64,000 nucleotides of DNA from Paramyrothecium sp. XJ0827 (GCA_020881915.1 JAJFPB010000003.1:930001-994000); one strand, 5' to 3'. Shown: positions 12,607-24,518, numbered from the stretch's first letter. A program made the numbers and translations. Notes: generated from the sequence alone by a model not told the origin.

Positions 12607-13661
12607 GCTGCTGCATTTTCGGGGACCTGCCTGTCACTGATGCAAGCACGGGAGAACACGGACGGCCGGATGGCCCGCTTCCACCAACGGAACACCCTCC
12701 TCCACCCTTGTCCTGAAAGGGATTGCATTGGCCCCAGGAGGCCTGATGTCGAGGCCGCACCGATGGTCTGGATATCTGTTCTCTGCAGACAGTGGGTGGT
12801 CTACTGTGTGAAGAAGGCGTAGGCAAGCCTCTCCGCCTGTGTCAGCAGTAAGGTCACTTATCGCAGGGTATCTTGGCTACTATACCTACCATACCTCACC
12901 TACGTCAGCCATTCACAGCCCGAGCAGATAGATGTCTCCGTCCGAAGCCCGGGCTAGCTCGTCCGGTCGGCTTGGCCGTTCTTCGGCCCGGTGAGACAGG
13001 CACCTACCTTACCTACCTTACTGTGCGTACAGGTCTGCGAAATATTGCATCAAATATTGGCTTCCGGGGAGGGAAGCCATTCACCTTCTTCCCCGAAACG
13101 GAATATGACAGGATGCAACTCTACAGGCGGCGCCCTCTTCCCTCCTCGGCCTTCTTCCGTTGATTCCTCATCTTTCGCTTCCCCTTCACCTCGCCTGATC
13201 TTCCCTGTCGTCCCGCGGCGTTAACACGCACAAGTATACACAAACCCAGATGAGATTTGCCAGAAAAGACTGAATGTCGCGGTCCGTCTTGGGCCCCGCT
13301 GGTGTTCCACATCTCTTGCGTGCAGAGTATAATCCCTCTGCAGCTGCACAAACACCTCGTTGGTTGCTTTTTTCCTCACCTGCCCCAGCGTGGATCGTCC
13401 CATTCGGCAGTTTGCTCTGAACGGCCTGAACAAAAGAAACGATTCTCGCCAGTCCGGTTCGGATATCGAAGTGACAGGTTGCTCTTCGTTTGGCCTTGCC
13501 TTTCCCTGCATCTGATGAGTCGCTTTGCCTGCTTCTGCTCTTTGCTTTTGTTCCGTTCCCAAGTAATGCAATGACGGCAGAAGCAAAGCGTACTTCCTGC
13601 CTGCCTGGCTTTCCCGGATTCCCATGCTCTGACGTGCCTTTGCACTGCATGACCGGTTCGC

Positions 13662-13697
13662 GAGCTTGAGCTTGAGCTTGAGCTTGAGCTTGAGCTT
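13662..13697. repeat. (GAGCTT)6 hexamer microsatellite
   Basis: Six perfect GAGCTT units in non-coding DNA. The reverse translation (Lys-Leu repeats) is open only because the unit is a multiple of three. Confidence 0.9.
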
Positions 13698-14744
13698 CTG
13701 ATCAGACCCTCTTTTCACACATCCGCAAACACAACCTACTTTCGTATCTGATCACCACCATCTCTCTCTTCTCTCGGCGATACTCCATCGTTCATGCTCG
13801 CCGGCAGCTTCACAAGGCCGGAAATCCCGCGTAGCGACTGCTCCGCGTCTCCACTATCTCTCGCTTGTCTCCAGCTGAAGATCAGGAGCCCATCGGCCCA
13901 TCACCTCCCGTCCTCAGTCCCTCCGTCCATGTCCCCTCGCGGCAGAGCGAATCCTCCCTCCGTTCCTCCGTGGCCCCTCTCAACCGAAGCCACAAGCGTT
14001 CAGAGAAAGAAAATTGTTGGATGTTCAGGCTTTTGTCTGTCCTTTGGTTCGACCCCCCTCCCCTCCCTCCTACAGTAAGCAGGAACCCTGGCTTGATCCA
14101 ATTTAGATTAAATCCCGATTTTCCCTTTCTGCGCTGGGTGATCGTCCCGCATTTGTGCGCATCGTGCGCTCCGACTCGCCCGATTGGACAACCATTCTTT
14201 TTTGTTTTTCATAACGTGGCAGCCACATCCTGCGTTGGATCTTGGTTCAGCCGAGCCCGGGCCATGGAGATCCTCCGTGCGGGACTCGACTCCTCCTTTT
14301 TTTTTCTTTCTCTCTTCTTTCTTTTTCCTTTTCCTTTTCCTGGTGTGCTTAGCCTGTCGTGCTCCCTGGTTGGCTGCCTGCTGTCTTGTGTTGGTGGTAT
14401 CAGGGGTGTAGACGGTAGTGGTGGTGGTGTCGAGCCCATCACTGCCATTTCCACATCCATCTTCCGAGGCATACCTGCAGGGCCGTTCCGTGTCGCCCTC
14501 TCATGATTCGTAAGGGTCTTCCCCGAAAGGCCTCGACTGACTCCGTCGCCATGTCGTACTGTAAGGTAACCTACCTTACTGTAGCACCCTCACCAAGGAA
14601 CACCTTAAAGCCGGTGGCAGGCTCTGGCTGAAGCCACGCCGTCTCGAGATGGTGCGCCTGCTTCCCCGCGATGCGACGCTACCGCTGCTACAGAAAACTA
14701 CCGGCGGCCCCATGCCTTGGTTGGGCGGGAGAGGGCCCGGAATG

Positions 14745-14830
14745 TCACAATCACAGTCACAGTCACAAACAGCCATCGTCTTCCTGTGACGGCTTGTCCC
14801 GGCCAGGTCATGACGTTGACGTTGACGTTG
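14745..14830. repeat. paired short arrays: TCACAG units and (GACGTT)3
   Basis: TCACAA/TCACAG hexamers at 14745-14768 and three GACGTT units at 14812-14829 lie in gene-free DNA. Confidence 0.75.
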
Positions 14831-15884
14831 CCCCCTCTGCCTCGACGAAACCTTCACGGCCAACATCTGCAAGGCGCCTCCGCTCATCACCCTCGCCATC
14901 CTCCACTTCCTTCGACCGGTCAAGAAAAGCAAGTCTCCGTCTACAGTAGGTAATGCAGTAGCCTTACCCCGTAACTTTGCTTTTTCTCTTCTGTTCTTTC
15001 TTCTCCTGCCTTAGCTTCATCTTGGCTTTCTTTTCTTCCGGCTCCCCCTTGTCTGCTTTTGCCATCACTCCACGCCCCCTCCCCTCTCGTCTCCTCTCCT
15101 TGCTCTTGGTCTCGGACCGCTGGTAAAACCAATGTAACGCTGTCTGCCGTGCTGCCTTTTAGCCTCCATGCGGAGCGACTGCACCTACTACCGCGCCTTG
15201 CTTGCTCGCTTGCTTTGCTCCACCCCATCCATGGCCTGCTACACTTAATGCCGCCCTTCGAGGACGACCTTGCGTTGGCGCTTGGGAAGAAAACAACGAA
15301 GGACGAGAGGGGAAAAGACGCATCTTCACTACGTAACTGATGTCTTCCTGCTTTGCTTGTCGATCCCCGTGCGTTGCCCCGTCCCTACATTCTGTTAAAC
15401 CGGTTGCGTGGGACGGCCTCATTGGCCAGGTCGGTCCCTTTTACCCGTCGCATCTTCTCACCTCCTCTGCTCTTTTTGTACCATGTCTTTACAAATGTAT
15501 GCTCGTCATTGTCTGCCGTCAAAGTAAAACTCGCTAAGTGACATATTTATTCATCGCTAGCCGTCCTTTCTCTCTCAAAGGTCGGCCAGGCACAGTCCTC
15601 CGAAACAGGTGTGAGGCATTTTGTCATACCTCACTACCATGCCGGTAGTCCTCCGGCACCCTCGCATTTCGGCTGCTGCATCCCAGCTGTGTTATGTGGT
15701 ACATGATTATATTCTCCGAATGGGTGCCTGCAATACTGTTCCGCGTGCCACAGGGGCCCAAGCACACACTTGTGCTGCCCGGCAACTGTCAGAGCTCAGC
15801 CCAAATCTTTCGAATACCTCGGCCGTTTCGACATGAATCATCTTCCAGCAACCTCACACTTGCTAACGAAAGCGTGACCCGGAA

Positions 15885-17501
15885 TTATGCTCCCGGCCAC
15901 CCGGGGACAAGGCTCTTGCCCTTCTTTCCCTTGTGCTGGTGCTGTGATCGATTGGCCGAACCTTTTCCCATACCAGCACCCATGCCCATAACCAGTCCCA
16001 GGCTTTGAGGGTCCATAGTGAGATCTTCACCAGCGGCAGCATCCGCGAACTGCCCGTCACCCTCCTTGAAGATATTCATGAAGAGTTCGTTGATCGACCC
16101 CGTCAGCGTCTTGAGCGTTTCGATGCGCTCAATGTCCGCCGCCGAAGTAATATCGAGTATGCCGTCCTGCTGGTTGATGGTTCCTTTGATCTTGCCGTCC
16201 ACGATGAGGAAACCCAGGATGTCCTGGACCTCCGGTTCGGATATCTTGAGCTGCTTTGCAATCCACGACAGCCTCATACGCGTGTATGGCGCAATCAGCT
16301 TAAGAACACCCTTGGTCCGCATGTTGCGCGTGACCTCGTCGATGTTCTCTGCGATGAACGAGTCGGCCAGGATGTCCTGGTTCTTCTGCAGCACCTGTTC
16401 GTAGGTGTGTACCTCGTCTCGCTGGTAGGCGTCGACGAGTTCTGTCATCGCTGAAATGCGGGGATCCGTCTTGTAGGGTTTCGTCTCCTGGGAGTCGAAT
16501 GGGTTGATGTTGGACTTCATCAACATCGTCGTCAGGAGCAAATACTTTAGCACCTGGATGCGTTGAAGGGAGCCGGCCTCGTCGTAGTTGCGGAACGACT
16601 CGAAGAAGTCGCTCTGGGCTTCCTTCCAGTTCTCCTCGCTCATGTGCATCTTGCCGCCGCACTCGCGGATGATGCCCATGATGCGGGGGTGGGGTACCGC
16701 GGACTTGACCTTGAGCGCCTTCTGGTACAGCGCCTTGAGCTGCTTGTTGTTTTTCTTCTCTGCGAACATCTGGATCTCGAGAGCGTAAATCTCGAGCAGA
16801 TACGTGCCCTTGCTCGAGTCGTCGGTGCCGTCGTCGCGCTGGCAAGCCTTGTGCAGCTCCTTGAGTTTCTTACCGACCGCGCCGTATTCTTTGCGGTCGA
16901 GTAGTAGTTTGGCGAGCTTAATGTTTGTCTTGAGCCATAACCGTTCGTTGTTGGTGCTCTGGAAGCTCTGAAGGGTGAGGGAGTAGAATTTCTCCATGCT
17001 CTCGACAGCAGCATCACCGTCAGCGCCCTTTTCGATGTAGTCGAGCATGTTGTTGATTGACTTTTCCGAATAGTTGCGAGTGACGGCTGATTTGACGTAG
17101 GTAAGGAGTTCCTCGAAATGCTGTGCTGCCTGCGAACTGTCAGAGTAATTCGATGCCACGCCTCGAGGTGCTCTACCTTGTCGTATTGCCCCAGCTTGAA
17201 CTCGAGCTTGATTGCCTGCTTCAATCCTTTGAACCCCCACTCTCCCTTCTCCTCCTCGAGGGCAGGGATGCCCAAGAACTCTATGATGGCATCTTTCGGA
17301 TCGCTCAGCTTCAGCTGCTTGGCGTTGTAGTACTTGTTCTCGATGTCAACGTCGTCGGCGTTGTCGTCATCGTCCTCTTCGTACTCGAAGTCGTACCTGG
17401 CAGTGCGGCGCGGTCAGCTTTGAACGGTTCTACCGATCCTGGATCCATCAAACTCACTGCTCCTCGTCGGACTCTTGCATAAAATCCTCGTCGTCGGACA
17501 T
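15885..17501 (-). CDS. csn-2: COP9 signalosome complex subunit 2 (PCI domain)
   Basis: CSN2 is a scaffold subunit of the COP9 signalosome, which removes NEDD8 from cullin-RING ligases and in fungi controls light response and development. Three exons: 17501-17458 (MSDDEDFMQES...), 17396-17177 and 17129-15885, with frame kept at both junctions (donor phases 2 and 0), giving 502 aa. The N-terminus has the acidic YDFEYEEDDDD segment and then YYNAKQLKLSDPKDAI. The middle has the highly conserved block VKSAVTRNYSEKSINN, followed by TPR-like helices. The last 170 residues form the PCI/winged-helix region (TRMRLSWIAKQLKISEPEVQ). A short Gly/Met-rich, Lys-rich tail ends the protein. The length matches the family. 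Introns are 61 and 47 nt. Confidence 0.93.
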
Positions 17502-18177
17502 TGTGGAAAGACTGCTGCAATGGTCCGAGATAAGTACTTGCTGGAGCTGAGAAGCTAAAGAAGTGAGAGTGAAGTTGCAACGTTCAGGCAGCTCCAACGA
17601 CGAACCGGCTGTGGAGTGCGCGGGGCGGCTGTCACTTATCGATAAGCGATAAGCGCTACAATGGTGGAGGGCAGGACGGGGTCGCTAATCAGTACGTTAG
17701 TGGGGGAACACCTCCTGCAAAGTGGGAGATGCAGGCTCGATTCAATTCAACACAGCCAGGAACAGAAGCATCTTGATATTGTCATGTGGAATTCAATAAA
17801 TTGACACTTATATAGTCTCATTATAATGGGTTCTACATAGTGCAAGTATTATAAACGTCTTTTGGAATTGCAACCACAGGATTACCTGAGACATAGGATG
17901 TATCTCTACAGAGGCTGGAGTGTTGCCTGATGGTCATCTCGTTCACCACCAGTCGGCCACAGCAAATGTTGATTGTGCTAGGGCAGTCTTGTGGATAAAT
18001 GATTGAAGAATAGTGGAAAGTATTAACACAAAACTTTCAACTGCGGATTCTCTGGTCCCCAATCCAACACTCAAAGCATCCGAATTACTACAGTATAGGA
18101 ACTTGCCTTGCGAGCCACTTACAAACGATCTTGACATGCATTACGGTCCACAATCCGCCGAGCTATGAACGACCCAA
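17502..18177. other. AT-richer spacer between CSN2 and the BTB gene
   Basis: It contains the CSN2 5' leader and promoter side and the 3' side of the BTB gene. No gene is seen. The base composition turns visibly more AT-rich from about 17750 than in the flanking core-gene DNA. A short tandem ATAAGCGATAAGCG lies near 17640. Confidence 0.5.
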
Positions 18178-19362
18178 TTACACTCGTGGACTTCTTTTCG
18201 TCAAATCAGCTAGCTTTAATCCCGTCGTTTCTTTTTTCACTTGGTCGAGAGGTTCCTTCATCATTTCCTTGACGGTACAGGAATGCCGGATAGAGATGAA
18301 CCCGCCCTCTTGAATTGAACCCCACCTCGGTTCACGAATCCTCGATAGCATTTCCATGACACTCTGAACACTGTGGCCGGAATAGGGACTTTTCAAAGGC
18401 GGCTTCATCCTTTTGAGACTGTGTTCTTCTTTGACCAGCGAGCCTAGCAGTATTGATGAGCACTCAAAAGAACACTTCTGTTCTTCATTACAGAGCGATG
18501 CCTGTAGCCGAGGAAAGATCCCAAGGGCTTTCTCAATGATTTGAACTCTTTTGCTTTGTAGCTTGTCTATTCCGAGTTAGTGCAAAGGCATACAGTGGAG
18601 CTGTTTGCTCACCTAAGACGTGGTTGACAGGAAGTGCTGGAGCGTTTATCAAATCTCTGCTGTATTTCACAGCAAGATCTGTCATGCTCTCAAAGATCTG
18701 AGCTTGGGAGAATACCCAGGATATGCAGATCCATAGTATACACTCTTTGCCATAAAACGAAGGCAATTTCTGCTTTAAGGTTAGAATCCAGAGGTCAACA
18801 AAGGGTTCGACCGCTTCGTGACACTCATAATAGTCAACAATGACGGCAATCTTGCAGAGTAGCTCCAGATCTAAGGCTCTAGGAACTTCTCGATTGTGGC
18901 CATGGATTATATCCATGATTATCACAAAGGCTTGCTCGTCCCATCCATTTGCTGTGATTGGACTGCTCAAGTGAACGCTCGTGAGCGCTTCTTTCCATGG
19001 ACCATCAAGCATGGTTCGAAAATAAGCTGGTGCCAATTTTAAATGTTGTGAGGATACCAACATTCTGGCTTCGCCCTCTCCAGACTTCAAGATAGGAATC
19101 GATAGATTCGCATTATTTAATGAGACGTCAGTTGCAGCTTGTGCAGGGGTTGCCTCACGTCTCGTGGGGGATTATTCCGAAGAGTAAAAGAGCTACTTGA
19201 TAGTTGATGGGTGACCACTTCAATTCTTTCCAACTGCAGTTGGGATTCTGCAAGAATCAAAGCCGCTGATTGAAGGAACGGAATTAGCTGTTGCTTGTTT
19301 GGTTCTGTGAGCCGCAGTTCTAAGTCCGCCTGCGGATCAAACTCATAGCGCGACCTTTTCAT
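18178..19362 (-). CDS. fungal BTB/POZ-domain protein
   Basis: Member of the expanded ascomycete family of BTB proteins with no known partner; BTB folds usually dimerise or bind CUL3. Exons 19362-19159, 19084-18613 and 18566-18178 keep frame (donor phases 0 and 1) and give 354 aa. Intron 1 has a CTGAC branch and intron 2 a CTAAC branch. The protein opens MKRSRYEFDPQADLEL, the usual strand before the BTB core. It continues with MLVSSQHLKLAPAYFRTML, the BTB helix pair. The HGHNREVPRALDLELLCKIA segment and DYYECHEAVEPFVDLWI follow, both hallmarks of this fungal family. The C-terminal exon ends with a Cys-containing GLKLADL segment as in full-length relatives. It looks intact. The setting is a more AT-rich, accessory-looking stretch. 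Confidence 0.8.
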
Positions 19363-19866
19363 AGTACTATGTCGTGTGAATTAGAATTACATATATGCCG
19401 GTTTACGAAGTACTGAATAGCAGGACATCCGTGCATGCAACACTTAGAAAAGACGAGTTTCAAGATGTTCAATGTCACAGAGGACTTCGCTAGTAGTTTA
19501 ATGGTTGTATGTTGACTAAGGTGAGTTAGCATCCTCATCAAAAGGGGGCAGCTAGAGTCGTTGGCAGGGGGATCCTAGACGGCCACCAGCCTCTAATATA
19601 GCTGCAATTTCGGACCCGACACGTCCCATTGGAGGGCGGATTTGTGCCTTACTACAGGGCATGTCATAGATTCTTCATTTATTTTGCATCTAGTGTATAC
19701 TGTAGTAATAGAGCCCTGATATTGTAGCCTTTCTAGAGTCAGCAGAGAAAACAAATCTAAACAGCCACACAACAAGATATAAGCCCGCGTGTATATGCAT
19801 GAAAGAAACCAAGTTGAAAACCGCCCATATGACGAAGAAAAATTAATGTCTACAACAACCAAGGGC
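19363..19866. other. spacer upstream of the BTB gene and 3' of the MFS gene
   Basis: No supported gene. It is relatively AT-rich DNA holding the BTB promoter side and the MFS transporter 3' region. Confidence 0.5.
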
Positions 19867-21617
19867 TCAGCCTTCCAGCCCTTTCGGGAGCCTCCACAGG
19901 CTGAGAGCGATGCCCATCGCCACCGTGCACCCAAAGAGGACCATGTACGGCAGCCCCATGCCCACGCCGCCTATTTGGAACCCACGGCCCAGCAGCCACC
20001 CCACGATCGGCACGCCCACCAGGCCCATGATGGACTCGAAGAGGCTGATGACGGTGTTGAGCGTCGCCACCGTGTGCGGCTCGACGATGCCGTTCAGCAG
20101 CCCGCGGCACAGCGCGGGGAAGCCGGTGCCGAAGCCGTAGGTGATGAGCGCCGTCACCAGGATCCACGGCTCAAAGGCAAAGGCCATGAGGGCCGCGCTG
20201 AGGGCGATGAAGGCAGCCGAGGCGCGGACGAGGAACAGGTCCCGGGAGAGGGGGCCGAACCCGAACCGGCTGGTGAGGAGGCTGGACACAAGAGGGAGAA
20301 ACCCGAGTAGGACGATCAGCGCGGTGATGTTGTTGATGTTGGATACGTATGTTGCCTGGCTTTGATGTCAGCAAAGGAGTCCCTGGGAACAAGTCTATGG
20401 GGGGATGGTATCCGTACCTTCGACCAGCTCCAATCGTAGCGCTTGGTCATGTACTGCAGCACGTAGGTCGTAAAGCCCTGGTCCACCGGGTAGACGACGA
20501 CCTGGCAGGCCAACAACCACATGATGTTCTTGGAGGCGAAGATGAAGTGCCACATGTGCACAGTGGCGTCCCGTACGTTATTCCAAGCTGTGAGGAGGAC
20601 GCTCTCCTCCTTGCCAGAGGTTGACGCTGCTTCCTCCGACGCTGGAGCCTCGCCGTCGTTGGCCTGTTCGTCCAAGAGGCGCTTGGCGTCGGCGGCCCGC
20701 CGCAGAGCCAGGGTCTCGGGGATGAGGAGGGTGAGCAGGGTCCCGATGATGATGGCGATGAGCCCGACCCACATGTCGATCCACGGGTCGAAGTTCATGA
20801 TGAAGGCGGCCAGGGGCTTGATGACGACGCTAAAGGCGAGTGTCGACGCCGCGAGGAGGTAAAAGGCCCGCGTGCGCTCCGCGGCTGGGGTGACGTCGGC
20901 GATGATTGTCCAAAGCATGGCCCCTGCCATCTGGCCACCTCCTCCGACGAGGTAGCCAACGCTGCCGAGCGTCACGGTCCAGACAGGAAAGACATTGGAG
21001 AAGTATACTAGTAGGTATGAGCCTCCCAGGTTACGAAGGGGGCAATGGGTCGTGAGCCTTACAGATCATCATCTTCCACGTGGTCTGAAAGGTACAGCCA
21101 AGAAGACTGAGGAACAGCACCGGGCGACGGCCAATCCTGTCGGCCAAGATTCCATACGGGATCTGGACCAGAAGCGCTGGGAGTTCACATTAGCAGCCGC
21201 TCATCACGGGCCCGAATTCGAGACAGGAGAGAGGCCGGCCAACTCACGAACAAACATCTCGGACGAGAAGATCCAGCCCCGGACGAGGGCCAGGGTGTTT
21301 TGCACCTCCTTGCCCTTGCACCGGGCATCGGGGACCTGCGACTCCGGGAACAGGACGTGGTCCGGGTACTTCTGGCGGCAGATGATGTCCTCCATGATGG
21401 ACTGGGTGGGCGGGTCCATGAGGAAGGTGGCCACCTCGACGACGAAGAGGAAGATCAGCGTCATGGCCATGACGAGGTACTGGAACGAGCGGTCCGGGGC
21501 GCCCTCGGCGGGGAGGTCGGCCGGCAGCAGCGGCGCGCGCTCCGCCGCGGCGTGGACGTCGGCATTGCTCCCGACTTCAGTCGCCGCGTCGTCGAGGTCG
21601 TCGTCGCGAGGCGCCAT
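19867..21617 (-). CDS. major facilitator superfamily transporter
   Basis: Proton-coupled membrane transporter of unknown substrate, probably plasma membrane. Exons 21617-21248, 21176-21063, 21007-20418 and 20355-19867 join in frame to 520 aa. A hydrophilic Asp/Ala-rich N-terminus is followed by a first TM helix (QYLVMAMTLIFLFVVEVATF). Then comes an extracellular loop with the fungal signature SIMEDIICRQKY and a Cys near CKGKEVQ. The MFS motif A loop is GILADRIGRRPVL at the exon 2 TM2-3 boundary. A charged central loop (about residues 260-310) separates the two six-helix halves. It resembles the fungal MFS group with the MEDIICR loop that also includes SLC46-like carriers. It is not a drug or sugar transporter that can be named. 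Each splice site has canonical GT/AG ends. Confidence 0.88.
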
Positions 21618-22889
21618 TGGGATTTATTGGCGAGACAAGCGACCCGGCGGATTTGTTGAGGATGCCGGAGACGAGCAATTGGGGGGGCTGCCTTAGTTCA
21701 GTGACCGAGCCGGGCGACGCATGGAGAGGTCCTGCTTATAACATGAGGAGAATGAGTTTGTCGAAGGGAGGATTGAGGATTCGTCCCCTCTCAAAGGGAA
21801 TCCCAGAGTCCAGGATGAGTGAGTGAAACCCCCCGGCCGGATACCGTACCCTTGAATCGGACAGCCCCGTTCTGGCCCATTGCGACAGGCGACATTCCGG
21901 ATCGGGCCAAGCCTTACGTCGAGACTCGGCGTCAGCAAATCAGCGGCTGCGGATATGGGATTTTGTCGCAGCCCACGCGTTTTTGCCAGCGGCTCGTCAG
22001 CAAACGATCCCTTGCTACGTCATCCATATTATATCGACGATCAGGAGTCGTGCCGCACACGCGCGTTGCGTGCTGCAAAAGATGCGCGGTGGTGCCAGCT
22101 ATCAGATTCATTCATGCTCTCAGGTGTGGCAGCTCGACCAACCAACGGGGGCCCACTAACTTGCTCGCTGTCTGATAGTTAAGGGGGATCCACATCCCAA
22201 GCGGCGCCCGCGCAAAGTGGTCAAGTCAGATAGGCCTGCCTGATCCCTGTCGCATGTCCCGGATATCGGAAACCGCTCTCAGTGACGACAGATGTGTCGC
22301 ATCGTCAACCGCGAAACGTCCCCCTTTCCTGCGGGTGCCGGTGTTGAGAAAGACGAGTGGCACAGAAGGAGATGTAAGATCCAAGTTCAGACCGCCTCAC
22401 TCACCCTTCCACGGAACCATGTTCAGTCTTGACAGCTGGCCGTCGCTAGCGCTGTAGCGTGTTACAGACAGGCCCTGGCCCGAACGCTGCAGATACGCAA
22501 GAACGCCTGGCCAGGTCGTGGTCTACGGAGGTCCAGAGTTGGGACCCCAAAAGTCCAATGATAAAAGCGCGCGTACCATGGGTAGTAGCTCAAAGGTGCC
22601 GTGCGAAGTCTTGGAAGATTCTCGAGCCTTCTTTGTGACGATGCAAGCTGCAGCGTGAAGGTCAAAATATACGTTCTCAACAGCATCTTGACGGTCGAAG
22701 GGGTCATAATGAACTTTGCTCGGCTCAATGGGGCCTCCCTGCTAACAAAATTTTACCTGCTGGATTGCTGGATGTTCAGTCAGGAGTGGATTACATAGTC
22801 CAAACTTCGCTCTCATTATTCATATCTACCATAGATTTTTCTCAAAACTTTCCAAGTCTACCCACCTAGCACTTTTCTGTAACGCGACC
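21618..22889. other. divergent intergenic region
   Basis: Serves as promoter side for both the MFS gene (-) and the gene starting at 22890 (+). No coding exon is supported. The short open frames lack family features. Confidence 0.5.
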
Positions 22890-24086
22890 ATGGCTACATA
22901 TCGTCAACTACAAAGTGACCCGACGACCAAATCCCTGTTCAATAGCAGGGTCACCACTCTTGAAGAACTGCGGCGGATCACCGAGGACAAGTCTACAGCC
23001 TTCCTAGCTTTGGATACAGAACATGTTGCGGTTGCGAAACGAAATTGTTGTGACCGCATTCTCCACCAAGTCGGCCTGGCATTTCAGAAACCTGGGCCAC
23101 GTTCGGGAGAGGCCTTGCACACTCTTGCGGCATTCTACAACGCACGAGAGGTTCGGGGCCTGACCTTGAACATCATGCTGAGTGATAAACAACGCGATGG
23201 CCTCGCCAAGGTTCCTACTCGTCGTTCCCATCGTTTTGGTCAGGAGAGACACGTTGAGTTGGAGGATTTGGAAGCATCCATTATTAAATTCATCCAGAGC
23301 TGCACTCGCAATCATAATGGTCCCAAATTGAAGTTGGTTCTTGTGGGTTTCGAGTTGGCTGCGGAGTGGACATACCTGTCCCAGAAATTCCCCAGAGCCT
23401 TGCCTTACTTCTCGTCCTGGCTGGATGTCCGGGATGTTGCCAGCGACATTGCTTCAATTGGATATATTCCTGGGCGAGTCTCTACTCTTCAAATCGTAGG
23501 TTATCATTGGCAAGACATGAAACCAGCTCAGGGCAGCGGTGACAACAATAGCGGCAGCGCGGATAACGCTGGAGACGATGCTTTGTCTATCTTGGCGATA
23601 GCTGAAGCATTGCTTTACCCAGAGAGTCGGCAGAAGTTGATATTTCGCCAACAGTGCGGCCAAATTGCAGGAATCTTCAAAATGAAGAAAGGCGCGTGGG
23701 TTCCCAGGACTATCCGATATCCTTTTGCCGCAACACTCAGCCCTCTATCGCGTGGCCCCCTGCCCCGAAATCTTGACTCAGCGATGAAACTGGCGCAACG
23801 GTTTTTTCATCTCGACCCTGCTTTTGCCGGACTAATGTCACCGGAAACAGCCTATCTTGCCTTCAAAGATGAGGCTAGGCTACGGGAGTTTATTGAGGCT
23901 ACTGATGGACTGGCCCTACCAACAGGCGACATTTTATCAGTGACACCATTCATACCCTCTGCTGGAGACCAAGTTGAACAAAAGGCTAATGAGACGAGAA
24001 ATACCCCACGGGCAGAAGACCGACAGCCGACCGAGGGGGAAGAAGAAGATGATGAGATTGATGGCGTAGGAGATCTCTTCTCCTAG
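22890..24086 (+). CDS. GFD2/YDR514C-like protein with DEDD exonuclease-type fold
   Basis: Uninterrupted 398-aa gene. Residues about 35-250 carry what looks like an RNase H-like DEDD exonuclease core. ExoI is FLALDTEHV (Asp and Glu). The ExoII-like segment is LVLVGFELAAEW, where the usual Asp is Glu. The ExoIII-like stretch is DDALSILAIAEALL, after a GYHW segment. The C-terminal third (LPRNLDSAMKLAQRFFHLDP) and the acidic tail EGEEEDDEID have no domain I recognise. Fungal relatives are usually called GFD2/YDR514C-like or just hypothetical. Whether it is an active nuclease is uncertain because of the Glu in place of Asp. The start ATG follows a short AC-rich leader. Confidence 0.65.
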   Translation: MATYRQLQSDPTTKSLFNSRVTTLEELRRITEDKSTAFLALDTEHVAVAKRNCCDRILHQVGLAFQKPGPRSGEALHTLAAFYNAREVRGLTLNIMLSDKQRDGLAKVPTRRSHRFGQERHVELEDLEASIIKFIQSCTRNHNGPKLKLVLVGFELAAEWTYLSQKFPRALPYFSSWLDVRDVASDIASIGYIPGRVSTLQIVGYHWQDMKPAQGSGDNNSGSADNAGDDALSILAIAEALLYPESRQKLIFRQQCGQIAGIFKMKKGAWVPRTIRYPFAATLSPLSRGPLPRNLDSAMKLAQRFFHLDPAFAGLMSPETAYLAFKDEARLREFIEATDGLALPTGDILSVTPFIPSAGDQVEQKANETRNTPRAEDRQPTEGEEEDDEIDGVGDLFS

Positions 24087-24518
24087 AGAGAGGACTTACT
24101 TACTACCTGTCGGTTAGGGGTGGCGGGCCACAGCGAATATAGCTAAGGGCGTAATCCCTTAGTTAGGCTTAAATTGGGTTCATTCCAGTTCTATCGTAAA
24201 TTATTTAAAAACTTAATCATGTATATTTGTAAGGTAAAATAGCTTATAGCTTTACTGAATAATATTTATAGATTAAGGTATTCAATAATAAACTTTGATC
24301 CCCCATGATCTCTACATAGTATTTTTTATAGATAATTCGAATTATTTCAAGCGTTCTAAAGCAGTTAAAAGCTAGAGGCGCTTTGCCACGATTTTTGTCG
24401 AATAACGGGTCCGGACTGGCCTGGCATGCCCCCACTACCGCTCGGTACATGCACGCATCTTCACCGAGTAAGGAACCAACGGCATCATCACACCGCATCC
24501 GCCTCGACACCACTCGCC
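24087..24518. other. AT-rich spacer
   Basis: Markedly AT-rich from 24180 to 24370, with several TTAT/AATT runs and no gene. It is the 3' side of the previous gene and the 5' side of the Nudix gene. Confidence 0.5.

Larger units (their letters stand above)
8189..15884. other. 7.7 kb gene-poor interval
   Basis: No frame over this length shows recognisable similarity, consistent fungal codon use or a plausible exon chain. The open frames are low-complexity translations of simple repeats. The interval holds pentamer and hexamer microsatellites, a G-rich TAGGG-like tract (12563-12606), homopyrimidine/T-run blocks (10900-11030, 14290-14340) and many AAGGTA/TACCTT motifs. It is unusually long for a fungal intergenic region. 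It could hold a non-coding RNA, long 5' leaders or regulatory DNA, but nothing in the sequence settles that. Confidence 0.5.

Noticed and set aside
13221..13718. Frame with Lys-Leu repeats
   Set aside because: Produced by the GAGCTT hexamer microsatellite.
14045..14060. GGTTCGACCCC resembling a tRNA B box
   Set aside because: No upstream A box, acceptor stem or anticodon arm fits.
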